64,000 nucleotides of DNA from Ilyonectria destructans. Lineage: Eukaryota; Ascomycota; Sordariomycetes; Hypocreales; Nectriaceae. A model generated the notes under the pieces. That model was not told the origin of the DNA, made no database searches, and saw only the letters and a list, made by a program, of their open reading frames with translations. The position numbers and the translations under genes are program-made. The DNA lies in assembly GCA_020740775.1 (NCBI GenBank), contig JAHEWK010000013.1, positions 496,001 through 560,000 of the forward strand, written 5' to 3'. Of the stretch, positions 44,814 to 56,724 are shown piece after piece (the stretch's first letter is position 1; each line of letters opens with the position of its first letter).

Positions 44814-47320
44814 TCACAGCTTAGCTTCGCTGGCCGAAGAGGGAAGGTCTGCGAACTTTGTGTACTCTGCTAGACATTCCGGATTCGCAACCGAGTCAAT
44901 ATTTGCTACCTTCGATTTGCACACAATAGCCTTGACGACCATTTCGATATTCTTGCCGTTGGACGTGCAGGGGATGTCGTTGACTTGAAAGATGTGCGCA
45001 GGGACATGCCTGGAGCTGAGTTGCTCTCTGATAGCCTCTCGGATGTCCTCGCGAACCTTGCCGAAATTTGAAGTCTTCGTCTTCAAGAATAGAAGGACTT
45101 GCTCGTCGCTTTCGCCTGGACGACGCTGCCCAACCGCAATGCTATCCTCAACTTCGGTGAATTGATCCACTACGCCGTAGATCTCGGCGCTTCCGAAACG
45201 TATGCCTATGTTGTGATTTTAGTACTGGTTACATTATTTTAGTGAGATAAAGACCAACCTCCAGGATTAAGAACCCCGTCGCTGCGCCCGAGGATTACGT
45301 ATCCTCCCGTGGCTGGGTTTCTCTGTGCGAAGTCGCCGTGGCACCAAACGCCCGGGAACTTGTCAAAGTAAGCCTTGTAATACTTTTCAAGTCCCCCATC
45401 CCCATAAAAGGTGACGGGCATGCTGAAGAATGGTGTGGTGATGACTAGGTCGCCCTTCTCGCCGGCCTGGTCAACGTTGCGGCCTTCCAAATCCCACACT
45501 TCAACTTTCATGCCTAATTGAGGGGATGCAAGCTCCCCGTCGTGAATTACGGAGAGGCAGTTACCACTGATAACTATCATCAGAGTTAGCTAGTGGCCAT
45601 GATGTTGGTCAACCAGGATATACTTACTTCCGCCGACGAGATCAGTACCTCCCGAACCACTGAACAGGCCCACGCGATTAGGGAAGATGCCTCTGAACCA
45701 ACGAGAAATTTCCGACGACAAAGGCGACCCTGCTGAAATGACAAGGCGGAGGTTATCAAGGGTTTCCGACCTCGTAAAGCCGGATTGCTTCAGGGCGGTC
45801 AGCAACTTGGGGCTGGTCCCCCAATGAGTTACTCTAGCCGTTTTGTCAATGTTAGCCGTTGATGCTCCTTGACCATTTGTGACTTCTTCATGGGATAAAA
45901 CTCACCCTTGCTCCTCTAAAAGTCGAATCTGGAATGCTGCATTTGGATACAGTGGGCTCCCATCGTATAGAACAATCCGGGTACCAACGCTCAGCGACCC
46001 TATCAAGTAATTCCACATCATCCATCCTGTCTGGCGGAGAGTTAGCACATCCGAGGGCCAACAGTCTTAGGTTGAATTGTAGGCTTACTGTTGTGTATTG
46101 GTAATAAGTTGAATCGCAGTCCATGTTATTACTGAGGATGTACTCCTTCTTTTGTTGTAGAAGGGCACCACCGCCTGAGTGGCAAATGCCTAGAGGGTTG
46201 CGTCGTCAGCACGGAATATTGAACTTCAAGAATGGTATAGGTGCACGTACACTTTGGTATTCCCGTTGTACCAGATCTGCATGGAAGTTAACTCTGTTAC
46301 TGCTAGACTCCAAGTTGGGCAGCTTACGAATAGAGAATGTAAACGGGATGATCAAACGGCACCTGTTCGAATACCAGTGGATAGGGTTGCACGTCGAGAA
46401 ACTGCCCAAGCGTGATACTGTGCACTCGGCTTTTAGTCCTAAATCCCAAGTGTCGAGATAACGCGCGGAACGTACCAACCGTTGTCAAGTAAACCTGAGC
46501 CTGTAACGATAACGACATTGGTTAACTCTGGAACTTGCTTTCTCAACTGAGTTACTGCTGTGGTCATCTTCTGTCGCAAGACGCGTCGCTTTCCCGCGTA
46601 GAGCACTTCTGTGTCGACAAACATAATCTTTGGTCGAATCTGAGCGTATCTGCTCACAATGCCTGCTGCTCCCATATCTGGAGCCGTCGAAGAGAAAATT
46701 GCCCCAATAGATGCTGCAGCGAGAAGGATAACCACGGCCTCTACAGAGTTCGACAATACAGCTACAATCATGCCATTTTGGTCAGCAACGTGGGCTTCCG
46801 TGGGAATGAGAGTTGAAGTAGTGGGCAAATATTACTCACCAGCAACGCGGTCACCCTTTCTCACACCGGCTGCCTTCAAAGCGGTTGCGTATAATGCTAC
46901 CTGGGTGTGTAGTTGAACCCAGGTCAAGTGACGCCAGTGTGTCCCAGCCTCGCGGCAAGCAGACACGGCGATACGGTCCGGATGTACCTTCAAACCAACG
47001 GACAAAATATTTTCTGTGAAATTGATTCGTGCACCAGGGAACCATTCGGGGCGAGGCCACATGTTTCTAATCCCGTTCGCAACCTTTTCTGGAGCAGCGC
47101 TGTAAACCATGCCGCAAAAGACCCAGACCGCCTTGCAAAAGTCCTCGAGGTTCTCGACAGACCACCTATGGATATCATCATACGTCTCCAGATTGAGAGA
47201 GTATTCTCGGTTAACGTGCCGTCTGAAAGTGTCCAGGCGGGTGGCCTCGGGATAAGGGTGCTTCCAGGCGCCAACTGCGGCGAGTTGCGCTGGAGATGAA
47301 TTTATCGGTATTTTCGTCAT
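44814..47320 (-). CDS. Acetoacetyl-CoA synthetase
   Basis: Nine minus-strand exons (46840-47320, 46476-46761, 46328-46417, 46251-46276, 46089-46189, 45906-46030, 45628-45833, 45259-45573, 44814-45205) join in phase to 673 residues, close to the length of animal acetoacetyl-CoA synthetase. The N-terminal part (RPEWFPGARINFTENIL), the P-loop ILYSSGTTGIPK, NNMDCDSTYYQYTTTGWMMW, VTHWGTSPKLLTAL, FSGSGGTDLVGG and GRSDGVLNPGGIRFGSAEIY are diagnostic, as is the late GKNIEMVVK lysine motif. The enzyme makes acetoacetyl-CoA from acetoacetate, CoA and ATP (adenylate intermediate) in the cytosol. Its position beside a fumarylacetoacetate-hydrolase-family gene suggests activation of acetoacetate released by that step (inference). 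Its 5' region lacks the CGGCAT word seen in the other cluster promoters. Confidence 0.93.
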
Positions 47321-47927
47321 TTGAGCGGGTGCGATGGGATTGACTTGTTGAAATATATCGGTCCTTCTCGAACCCGGAGAACAGCCCAACAACTGCAGGC
47401 CTTGTCAATTTTGATCGAAGAATCAGTCGACACTGGGGGAAGGTAGACGTAGTCTGCGAGATAAATACCTTGCTCTAACCTCGTCTCGGATCTTGGCCGA
47501 GGTTGCAGAAGAAAGAAACAAGTCAATAGATAACACAAATGATCTAATCCGCATGCTGTTTTGCCTACTTCTTTTCCTCAGTGCGCTTGCAATTTCCGGT
47601 CGTGACGCCCAGGACGGTAATCACCAAATGGCCGTGATTGACCGTCCCCACTCTGTCACCAACGTGGAGAAACCCACCACAATCTCCAAATGCCTCAGTT
47701 CTCCATGGGGCGAATTCAGAAGGTTAGCGTCACAGAAATCGCATGATGAAAGCAGAGGTAAAATGTCATCTAAAACAGTGTCGGCGGAAGACATTTTTAC
47801 GTAATTTTTTATCTATCTTTTACCTCGTTTGTCGAGTACTTGCGAATGTAATTTGAGCCCAATGATAGTTATGTGTGCTTTTATTTTATATAAAGTAGTG
47901 TCACCGAGATTAAGTAATGTTAAATCT
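47321..47927. other. Intergenic region between two minus-strand genes
   Basis: Contains the promoter of the acetoacetyl-CoA synthetase and the 3' end of the FAH-family gene. Open frames here have no recognisable content. I did not find the CGGCAT word. Confidence 0.45.
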
Positions 47928-48880
47928 CTAAGAGTCGAAGACCATGCGGTTCGAAATCTTCCCAAGTCCTTCTACATCAACTTCGACGACATCCCCGTCT
48001 TGGAGGAATGTATCGCGAAAGAATCCAACGCCCGATGGAGTCCCCATCATGATTACAGTCCCCCGACGCAGTGTGGTTCCCCGAGACAGATGCGCGATGA
48101 TCTGTTGTACCGACCAGATCATGTCACTCGTCGCGGTCTCCTGCACAACTTTTCCGTTCACCGTTGTCTTGTAATGAAGATTCTGTGGATCAGGCACCAG
48201 AGTAGGAGACCAAATAGCTGGTCCAATAGGTGCAAAGCCATCGAACGACTTGGCATAGCAGTACTGCCCACCTGAAGCAGATGGAAGCTGAAAGTTTCTC
48301 GCCGACACGTCATTTCCCGCCGTGTATCCCAAGACATAGTCCAGTGCGTCCTTCTCCGAAACATTCTTCGCATCGCGACCGATGATGACGCAGAGCTCGC
48401 CCTCATAATCTAACTGAACTTGGGCATCGGGGTGCGCGTGAACAGGATCAAATGGACCGGCAAGGGAGTCACTCGGCTTCGTAAAGATGACGGGGTAAGT
48501 CGGGACTTGTAACTGGAGGATTGCATCATCTTAGCTCGGAATCTTGGACAAGTTTGGTAGTACCATTTCAGGGCTTATTACACACATTTGCTTCGGCCGC
48601 ATGTTGTTTGTAATTCAGTCCTACGCAAATGATCATCGGGGTATGCTCGAGCGGAGCGAGAAGCTGACAGACAGCGATCAGTGCACTATTCTAAGCTTGT
48701 ACTCTTTCAGAGAGGTCAAACCTTGGAAACCGTTGTGGTTTGGCCAGTCGAAATCAAACCGTCCCAGGGATTACCAGAAAGTATCAAGACTTTGTGACCC
48801 TGAGTATCATTAAACTCGACGAGGTCGCCATATTGCGCCTGGCCCTTCTCCTCGAAGCGAACAAGGTGTTTAAAACTCAT
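47928..48880 (-). CDS. Fumarylacetoacetate hydrolase-family enzyme (FAH superfamily)
   Basis: Minus-strand exons are 48722-48880, 48586-48663 and 47928-48512, all in phase 0, giving 273 residues. Core features are MIICVGLNYKQHAAEAN, PVIFTKPSDSLAGPFDPV, the metal-binding LDYEGELCVIIGRDAKNVSE (two acidic ligands), GYTAGNDVSARNFQ, SFDGFAPIGPAIW and GTVIMMGTPSGVGFF. The family needs Mg2+ or Ca2+ and covers fumarylacetoacetate and acylpyruvate hydrolases, 2-oxo-hydratases and related decarboxylases. All of these act on products of aromatic ring cleavage. The length fits the short FAHD1/hydratase type rather than the about 420-residue FAH of tyrosine breakdown. It is divergent from the extradiol dioxygenase, with only 333 bp between the starts, which points to co-regulation. 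Confidence 0.9.
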
Positions 48881-49213
48881 GATGATGAACAGTACGAAGC
48901 CGAGGGTGAACTGGGAAGACTTGAAATGGCTACAGCTCAGCTCACTCCGCTCAATAAAAGAAGCATGCCCTTAATACAACAATAACCGCCGATGGGTCCC
49001 CGCGGCGGCACGTCCGGATAGTGGAGACCGGCGTAACGGCATGGCCGGCACAAGGCCGGATTACCGATCAGAGCTAAATACTCGATAGAACATTATCTAG
49101 TCACGGTCAACAATTGTTTCTGATTTACTGGTATTTTCAATTGAATCCCGAGCTGAAATAATTGACTGGACTCTCTAGCACTTCATTTAAGTACCTGATA
49201 CTCTGTACGCACA
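48881..49213. promoter_or_regulatory. Divergent promoter of FAH-family gene and extradiol dioxygenase
   Basis: A CG-rich patch at 48984-49065 holds many CGG/CCG triplets, including ACGGCATGGCCGG at 49036-49048 (CGG-CATGG-CCG) preceded by ACCGGCGTA. This resembles the words in the other cluster promoters and fits Zn2Cys6 binding. Confidence 0.5.
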
Positions 49214-50376
49214 ATGGCAACATCCCCGAAGATCAAGGTTGTTCGCCTTGCTTCTGTGCACTACCAACACTCCCAGCTGGAAACTGCCGCCCAGTTTCTA
49301 AAGGACTTTGGCCTCGTTGAGGTGTCTCGAGAAGGCAGTCGTATCTATTTTCGTGGATTCGGGACCGACCCGTACATCTACGTCGCCGAACAGGCCCCGG
49401 GTCCTCGTCGCGCTTTTCTTGGAGGGACCTGGGCCGTGGAGTCAGAAAAGGACCTCCAAATCGCTGCAGCCCACCTAGATGCGTCCAATATTGAGAATGA
49501 GGCAGGGCCCGGAGGCGGTAAGAGAGTGAGCATCACCGATCCGAATGGTTATCGTGTCAGCTTCATCTATGGCCAGAAGTTGGGTGAGGATTCTAGCGTC
49601 GAGGGGACAGATCGAATCATTGGTGGCGAGCAGCCAGTACTGAATCTGGCAGTCGAGAAATCGAGACAAGGGAAGTTCCGCAGGTTCAATTCCGGGCCAA
49701 GTCCAGTTCATAAACTGGGCCACTACGGGTACATTGTTCCACAAAGCATGTACCAGGCCACACTTCTGTGGTACACGAGTCTCATGAACCTGGTACCCAC
49801 CGATGCCGTGTTCGACCCAAAGACTGGAAGCGACACGACTTGCTTCATGCACATTGATCTTGGAATGACTTATACTGATCATCACGTAAGTATCTCCCGT
49901 GGTTGAGAGGCCCCTGTTCACAGCGACACAGAGTTTCTTCCTGGGCGCGAACCCGACTGGCAAGCCGGCATTTGTGCACCATTCTAGCTTTGAAGTCAAC
50001 GACATGGATACACAAGCCCTCGGCCACAAATGGCTAGTTGAAAAAGGGTACACCAACTGCTGGGGTATCGGTAGACATGTTTTGGGTAGCCAGATCTTTG
50101 ACTACTGGTGAGTGCTGTTTCCTGCTACGTTGCATCAGAATCACACTGCAACGGATTGACCACCACGCTAATCAGTGGTTGTTTTGTACTAGGTTTGACA
50201 CCTCGGGCAATATTCTCGAGCACTATTCTGATGGAGACTTGGTCAACCAGAAGACTCCCTTTACGCGGTCACCAGAGGCGCCGGACTCGCTGTACATCTG
50301 GGGTCCCAATATTCCACTCGGTTTTGTGACGGGAAATGCTGCAGATGCAGGCAAAGATGCTCCAGCTCCGCAGTGA
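49214..50376 (+). CDS. Class I extradiol ring-cleavage dioxygenase (catechol 2,3-dioxygenase-like)
   Basis: Exons are 49214-49885, 49932-50107 and 50193-50376, giving 343 residues, a normal two-domain length for the vicinal-oxygen-chelate extradiol family. The C-terminal domain holds the expected iron triad: His170 in KLGHYGY, His241 in FVHHSSFEVND, and Glu292 in NILEHYSDG. It also has the conserved GRHVLGSQIFDYWFDTSGN stretch before the Glu (second-sphere His and Tyr). The enzyme opens a catechol-type ring next to the two hydroxyls with O2, giving a yellow semialdehyde or keto acid. Fungi mostly use intradiol enzymes for catechol, so an apparently intact extradiol gene between an FAH-family gene and two hydroxylases is notable. 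The ring substrate cannot be read from the sequence. Confidence 0.87.
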
Positions 50377-51479
50377 AGAGAGGACCAACCGGCAGTTTGA
50401 TGTACTAGTCGTATGAAACGAAGGAAAATGATGGTTTTATCATACATGCTGAAAATGTAAACTTTGAGACAAGGCAGATTAGTTGATATTATCGCTCTAT
50501 GACATGTGAGGTCAAATTTGAACCGTTGTACAATTTCACAGGACAAGGTGATCATTTGGCCAGCTGGCCAATGTACAAGCAAACTGTTGATCCCCATTTA
50601 CATTTTAAATGATGGTTTTGGAACGCAAAGATATTACAGATATTTTTCTGGCATGGAACAATTGGTTTATTTTCTGTTGGGCGACTGCTTTGCTGATGTG
50701 CATTCGTGTGTGATGTGAGAATATCCTAATACTGCAAATGGCGTGAGTCCCATTGTATTTTCTGAAGCCTCGACTGTACAGTTGAAATTCCATGAACCGA
50801 ACTGAAAAAAACAAAGATGTCGGATTGGGATTGCTGGAATGCTTGTTACAAGTTGTATGTCTTCGCATCACATCCAAGCCGACTCGTCTTTACCGAACTT
50901 GGTAGGTGGAGACAGCACGGTATTTGCGGGCAATGCCGGCCGATGCCGAGCCCGGTCACGGAAATGGCGAGAAATTCACCGCTAGATCAGGGTTTCAGTC
51001 GTAAAGTCGTGGTAGAATACAAAGACTTGAGCTTGTATACCTACGTATAAGCCTGAACTTGAGCATCTTGTTCCTGACAATCAACATATGTCACATGTAT
51101 CGGGATATCGGATTTCTGCGGTTGTGACAGCAGTGAAGCTTTCCTTCTGTGATCATAGGCGTCCATCGCCACTTGCCTCGTCACCGGCCCCGTCATCGGC
51201 CTAGCTTTTCCTTGATTTTATCAACAGCTAGTCGAAGCCAAAAACTCCGAAGCATCCGGACCTCTCGGCTGTTCGAGGTCATCCGAGGTCAGCATCAGTC
51301 TCTTCGTCTATAAGACTGACCCAAAAGCCCTCATTGGATAGGAAGAATATCAAGAGCTTCTCGCACACATGATCATTTCTATCCACTAGATGCAACAACA
51401 TACTACCACAGCTTGCCCCTGCCAAAGCGCTTAACCAGCTGAAGACATTGACGACTAACACAGTGCCAAAAGAACAGCC
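50377..51479. promoter_or_regulatory. Intergenic region with two CGGCAT sites upstream of the salicylate-hydroxylase-like gene
   Basis: No gene is seen in this 1.1 kb. The word ATGCCG (CGGCAT on the minus strand) occurs twice, 10 bp apart, at 50933-50938 and 50943-50948, in a CG-rich patch about 535 bp before the next ATG. Confidence 0.45.
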
Positions 51480-53178
51480 ATGAAGGTGGTCATCATTGGA
51501 GCCGGAATTGGAGGATTGGTGTGTGCAATTGCTTGCCGTCAGGAAAATCTACAAGTCACTGTCCTTGAGCGCACTCCAGAGCTCGCCCCTGTAAGACTTT
51601 CCACTCAGAGATACAAATCATGGCGCATGAATATATGCTCTGAAACCAAGTTCTAGTGTTGCTGACTCTAGCTTGTACCAGGTTGGGGCAGGCATTCAAA
51701 TTCCACCGAATGCGGCTCGAGTTGCTCGGCGGTTGGGGATCTTGCAACAACTCATCGAAAAGAGCGTGGTTCTTGACTCCATCGAATATCTGAGATACGC
51801 AAATGGGAAACTTGTCTTTAAGATAGAGGGAGGCAAAAACATAGTGGAGAAATTTGGTGACAAGTGGATGTGAGTCAAATGTGGTTGCCTTCTACGGAGT
51901 GCCATTCCGCTTCGTTGTTCGAGAGACTAATTCGGATGGCTCGACTGAAGGGTAATCGCCCGTCCTGACTACCACCAAGTGTTGTGGGACGCTGCCAAGG
52001 AGGCAGGAGTGGAACTTCGCTTAGGAGCAGAGGTCGAAGGTATTGATTTTGACACCACAAGCGCTCGACTGAAAGGAGGCGAGATCGTCAAGGCGGATGT
52101 GATCGTCGGTGCAGATGGTAAGCATCCGAGTCTATCGCTGGCCTAAGTTCCTCTGCCATGCCAAGCAGTCATACCATCACACCTTCTACCATGATGCTAA
52201 TCATTTTAAGGGCTATGGTCTCATTCTCGAGACCAATTATTGGGTACAGAATCGCCACCGTCTGAGACAGGGGACCTTGCTTATCGCGGAACCATAACCC
52301 GAGAGCAACTACTAGGGCTTGGCGATCCACGCATTGATGAGCTCATACAGGACCAGTCTGCCAAATGTTGGATGGGCCCGGGAAGACACTGCGTTTTCTA
52401 CCCACTTGCGGGTGGGAAATCGTTCAACTTGGTGCTTATACGGCCGGACGATCTTTCCAAGGATGTTCGACAAGCCCCAGGCGAAATAGGGGAGATGAGG
52501 GCTTGTTTTGAGGGTTGGGATGAGAGGTAAGAGCACCAATATTAGGTTGAACCCCGTTGTTTCACTCCCGGCTGACACATCATAGGTTGACCAAGATCAT
52601 TTCTTGTATTCCATCGGTGCTAAAATGGAAACTGTGTCATCATGAAGAACTCGAGTCTTGGACAAAGGTATTACAGCGTCATAGCATCGTTCAACTGCAT
52701 GTGCTTACTTGAAACACAGGGAGCAGTCGTACTCCTCGGGGATGCATGCCACCCGACCTTGCCATATCAAGCTCAGGGTGCAGCAATGGCTGCTGAAGAT
52801 GGAGCTGTTCTTGGCAAGCTGCTGGGCCTCCTGGATAAATCCGGGCTCCGCGATACCGGTAATAAAAAGCAGATTGAGCAAGTGCTGCAGCTGTACGAAT
52901 CTCTTCGTAAGACGCGGACTACTACCAACGTGCAAGGTGCGGCCTCGAACCAAATCTCATATCACCTCCTAGACGGGCCACTCCAAAAAGCAAGAGACGC
53001 TACCTTATCCAGTTCTGGAGGTAATCCTTCACGGGCAGGGTACCATTTTGCTGATTGGGAGTACCTGCGTTCTATGCTGTCTTTTGACTCTGTTGACGAA
53101 AGCATCAAAGCCTTCGAGAAGTGGAGTGTCCAACAAACTCCTAGCTCAGCAGGATCTAAAACCTCTACCAGATTGTGA
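51480..53178 (+). CDS. Salicylate-hydroxylase-like FAD monooxygenase
   Basis: Exons are 51480-51590, 51682-51869, 51951-52117, 52211-52526, 52586-52667 and 52720-53178, giving 440 residues. The N-terminus is MKVVIIGAGIGGLVCAIACR (FAD Rossmann motif), then a Glu in VTVLERTPEL, GAGIQIPPNAARVARRLG, the DG motif VIVGADGLWSHSRDQLLG, and the second FAD motif VVLLGDACHPTLPYQAQGAA. This is the single-component class A hydroxylase group that includes salicylate 1-hydroxylase (salicylate to catechol with CO2 loss), 3-hydroxybenzoate 6-hydroxylase and 6-hydroxynicotinate monooxygenase. In this context it would feed a dihydroxylated ring to the dioxygenase at 49214 (inference). All splices are GT-AG. The closing part (SFDSVDESIKAFEKWSVQQT) is unremarkable. 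Confidence 0.9.
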
Positions 53179-53687
53179 GGAGCCGCTATTCCTTGTTACA
53201 ATCGCGGTCTAGAGAGTTATACTTGAACTCGAAATTTAGATTTATGTCAACTTTGTTTGATTCTTCGCCAGTTGTGTTCGTTCCGCAAAATTGTTTCAAT
53301 TAAGCAAACCCAATGCTACCTTTTTAAGATGCCTCAGATTGAAGATACTGATGTCCTTATATAAGCATGTCTCGCTAGTTTGATTAGAACAGCGAGAGTT
53401 TAAGTAACATAGATCCGATCATAAGGCGATATGACGTATTTGATGTTGATTTATTCATTTGCTCCCATTTTCCCCGGCTTTCACTCCCTCTTTAGGTATT
53501 CCTCGCATTCTAAAAACAGTTCCCACGCCGACGATATTACGATCGCCCGCTATTGTACACTCACATGCTTCAAGATACGGCGGAAAATTTACTCCTCAAA
53601 GTAGTAATATTACACTCTCTACCTCGCTGATCTTCTCAAATCAGGAGCGGTACGCCAGTAGTGATCGAACACCTCGGCTCCGGAAGC
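53179..53687. other. Convergent intergenic region
   Basis: 3' regions of the hydroxylase (plus) and the second regulator (minus). Nothing else is seen. Confidence 0.45.
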
Positions 53688-55955
53688 TTAAATAAATGCT
53701 TTCTGCTTCCAACCCACCTCCAGTGTGAATAAGGAATGGAAGCTGTCGCAGGAGAAGTCAAATTCCTCACCCAATGTCATGCTATCCTCAAACTCACTCT
53801 CATCGAAGGTTTTGAATACAGAATCTGCCGTTGTGGATTCTTCTGAGGGTGATGTCTCCTGAGGGGATTGGGTTGCGGATGAGATAAGTCTTGTTGTTTC
53901 AGTATCAGCCATTCCGTTGTGGCAACTGTCCTCACTGAGGCTGTGAAGTATTCCCTGTCCTGGGTCGAGCAATGATTCTCCGCCGCTCTCGTCGGGTGAG
54001 GACAACGATACACAATCTGCGGGCCTTGAAACAGCCCACTCCATAACATGCCTTGCGATATTGGCAGGCTCATAAGTATCCCCCAGCGTTTCTATTACCT
54101 CTGCGCATTGGCGATATCCTTTAAACGCCGCCTGACTTTCCGCCTCCAAATTACCGTTGAGCCTTTGGAGATGGACTCCCGCGGCGGGAATGATTGCCAT
54201 GAGCGCCGAGTTAGAAAAGAAACGATAAAGTCCAGCTTCATGCGCCTCGTTAGTCATATCCGAAATCTGCAGAGCAGCTTCCAGCATGCAAAGCCTTGCG
54301 GTCTCTCGATCAAGCAATGACTGTGTGAGAGGGGACATGAAGGTGGCTCGTTCGATGGCCAGCATAATAGATTGGTATATTATGTGTAGAACCATCCGAT
54401 TCACCGCAATCCCAGCATCAACAGTCCGTACCTCATCTGAGAGTGGTCGAAGCCGACAGCACTCTGGCAGGGACTTGTGCCATATGTCGATCTTTCCCTT
54501 TAACGAGGCAAATGAAAAGCCACCTGAATTCTTCCAGTCAAGGTTTGGAATAGGATTATTCGAATAAACCTTAGAGCCGTCCCTTGATTGAATGGAGTGG
54601 GAGAACATGAGGTAGGCACCGATGCATTGACACAAGACCGCTTTTGCAGTGCAGAGTCTACCCAATTCCTTTTGTCTCGTCTTATCTCGGAATTGTGTCC
54701 AAATTGGCCCTGGTTTCATGCAGTAGTCGTCTTGAGTCCTTTTAATTTCGAAATCGTCGTCTGTCAGCATTGAAACGTTATATTCGCCGTCTCTGATTCG
54801 AGGGAGCCGTTTCATCCCAAGTGAAGTGAGCTGATCTCGGATAAAACAAGACCACCAGACTCTGCGCCGTAATTTTCTGTCTTTGGAGCATCGTGAACTG
54901 TCGACTGAGTCTCGGTGAAGTTCAGCCACGAATGCCTGCGAGACGGCGACATCAATCCAATGCCACGTATTCCTGTGCTCCTCTGTAGTCTCATACCAGA
55001 GCGACATGAGTAAGAGCCCCTGGACGAGAACAAGGCGATCGGATTCATAATTGAAGTCGTAAAGTAACTGCTATTTGGTCATTAAGGCGGCCAAAACTAA
55101 GGAGAGTGGGGGAACGAACGCGAGCTCGCTGGAAAAGTTCCTTGAGGGCTTGTTTTCGAGTAGTGAACCCAGCTGCTCTCAAGTAGTTCATGTTTACATG
55201 TGCAGCTCCAGCAAACAAGATAGCTTGGAAGAGAAACAAGCTGATTTGGCCAGATTTCCCGTCACGGGCGTCTAGTATTTGGAGAAAATGACTGAGGTCC
55301 AGGGCCGGCATGTATGGGTAGGTGAACTCAAAGTAGGACCGAAGGAGGGCGTTTTGACAATCGACGTCTGGCAAACTCAGCGCACCTTTGTATAATAGAT
55401 ACGCGGCGTCATCGGATTGTATTCGAGCCGGCAGTGGTGCAATGAATGCCTGGAGATGTATACTGGGCGGAATCCCAAATACTCCAGGTAGTCCAGGCTC
55501 AAATGAGGAGGAGCGTGATGGAGAATGGGATGCCTTGACTGATATACCATGAGCTTCATCACTGTCTTGAACAGGCGTAGTTGGTGGTTTGACGTGGGGG
55601 AGCCTGTCAGCGACTTAGCGAGATTCTCCTACGGCCTCATCGAGCGAGGGAGGAATTTGTTCTGCCCCAAGCTAACGACGTGAATCATTTAGAAGGGTAC
55701 AAACCTTGCGCCCCGGCGGCCAAGGACAACACATTCGGAGTCACCCCATTTGCAATTACCACAAGGCCATCGCTCGCTGACGTCGCATCTAACCTTTCGC
55801 GTTCTGCATGAGAGGCATGCTCGGGCTGCCCTTCTTCCCTTTTTGGTGGGTTTGGGCGACTGAGATTGAAGTAACGGATGGCGGGATGTATTTCCGCAAT
55901 CTTGCAAGGCGGAATGGTCTATTGTGTCCAATTGCGAGTCGATGATGGTGGTCAT
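53688..55955 (-). CDS. Zn2Cys6 transcription factor (Fungal_trans type), cluster regulator candidate 2
   Basis: Minus-strand exons are 55705-55955, 55120-55603 and 53688-55067, giving 704 residues. The zinc cluster is C-x2-C-x6-C-x7-C-x2-C-x6-C (CLSC, RTRKVRC, ERWPCGNC, DSEC), preceded by a basic KPTKKGRRAARA stretch. The middle-homology domain runs from DVDCQNALLRSYFEFTYPYM through LFLFQAILFAGAAHVNMNYL to CSKDRKLRRRVWWSCFIRDQ. The layout resembles regulators such as those for cutinase/lipase genes and acetamidase-type catabolic genes. It lies next to the acyl-CoA-synthetase pseudogene and the hydroxylase, so control of part of the cluster is likely (inference). The acidic, Ser/Thr-rich C-terminus (ESTTADSVFKTFDESEFEDS) could be an activation region. 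No frame damage was found. Confidence 0.88.
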
Positions 55956-56724
55956 GTCGGCGGGATCTGGGTTACAAAGCGGCAGTGGCTATCAGTCGAG
56001 TTTAAGTTGATTTGATTTGAATTAGGGTCTCGAGATACTCTAATAAGTAATGTAATGGACGCCGATGCTTCCGTAAAAAGTCAACATCAAGTCCATCAAA
56101 TTTACTCGAGCCGTATAGAGCCCACACCGGTCTGTGATTCCTCCCCAGATTACACGGTTGGCCTTTATAGATCCAAGACAAACTCTTTCCCCCTACTTCT
56201 CTACTAAGTTTAGCTCAATCATCTTAGCCTCAGGAATCGCAGTTTGACAAGCCTCAAGGCATTGCTTGGAAATAGGGGCCAACGGCCGGAAAGCCGCCAC
56301 TACACTATTGGGCTCGGATCTATTAGCTAAGTGGGGACGGCATTCGCGGTAGAGCCGCGCCACTCACATGGAAAAGTCGGAGGAAATAGCGCCAGTTCCT
56401 CCGAGCGGAGGGTATTACGCCGAGTCTCCACTTGTGTATCTTGGTGATGTCACAGAATGAGACATGGTGAGGAGGAAACCGGAGTTTGATATTAAATCAC
56501 AGAGACGCTCCAGATTCTTAGAACGTGTGGAATCGGGAATCGCCACGCGTGTCAGCTAAAATATGCAATGGCTAATTTTGTTTGTCTTTAAAGTCATTTA
56601 TTGGGGCTTGATAGAGTGACATTCCTCCTGTTTTCTGGATTATTTACTCCGCCGAACCTGTGCTCCATATTACACTTCCTCTACTGATGCTCTATAATCG
56701 TGCTTTGTAGGAAACTAACATGTC
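55956..56724. promoter_or_regulatory. Promoter of the second regulator with CGG-rich sites
   Basis: ACGGCATTCGCGG lies at 56337-56349 and overlaps CGCGG-TAGAG-CCGCG (56345-56359), a perfect inverted repeat (CGG-N5-CCG). AACGGCCGGAAAGCCGCC lies at 56281-56298. These sit about 330-400 bp before the regulator ATG and could be autoregulatory sites. No gene is seen. Confidence 0.5.
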
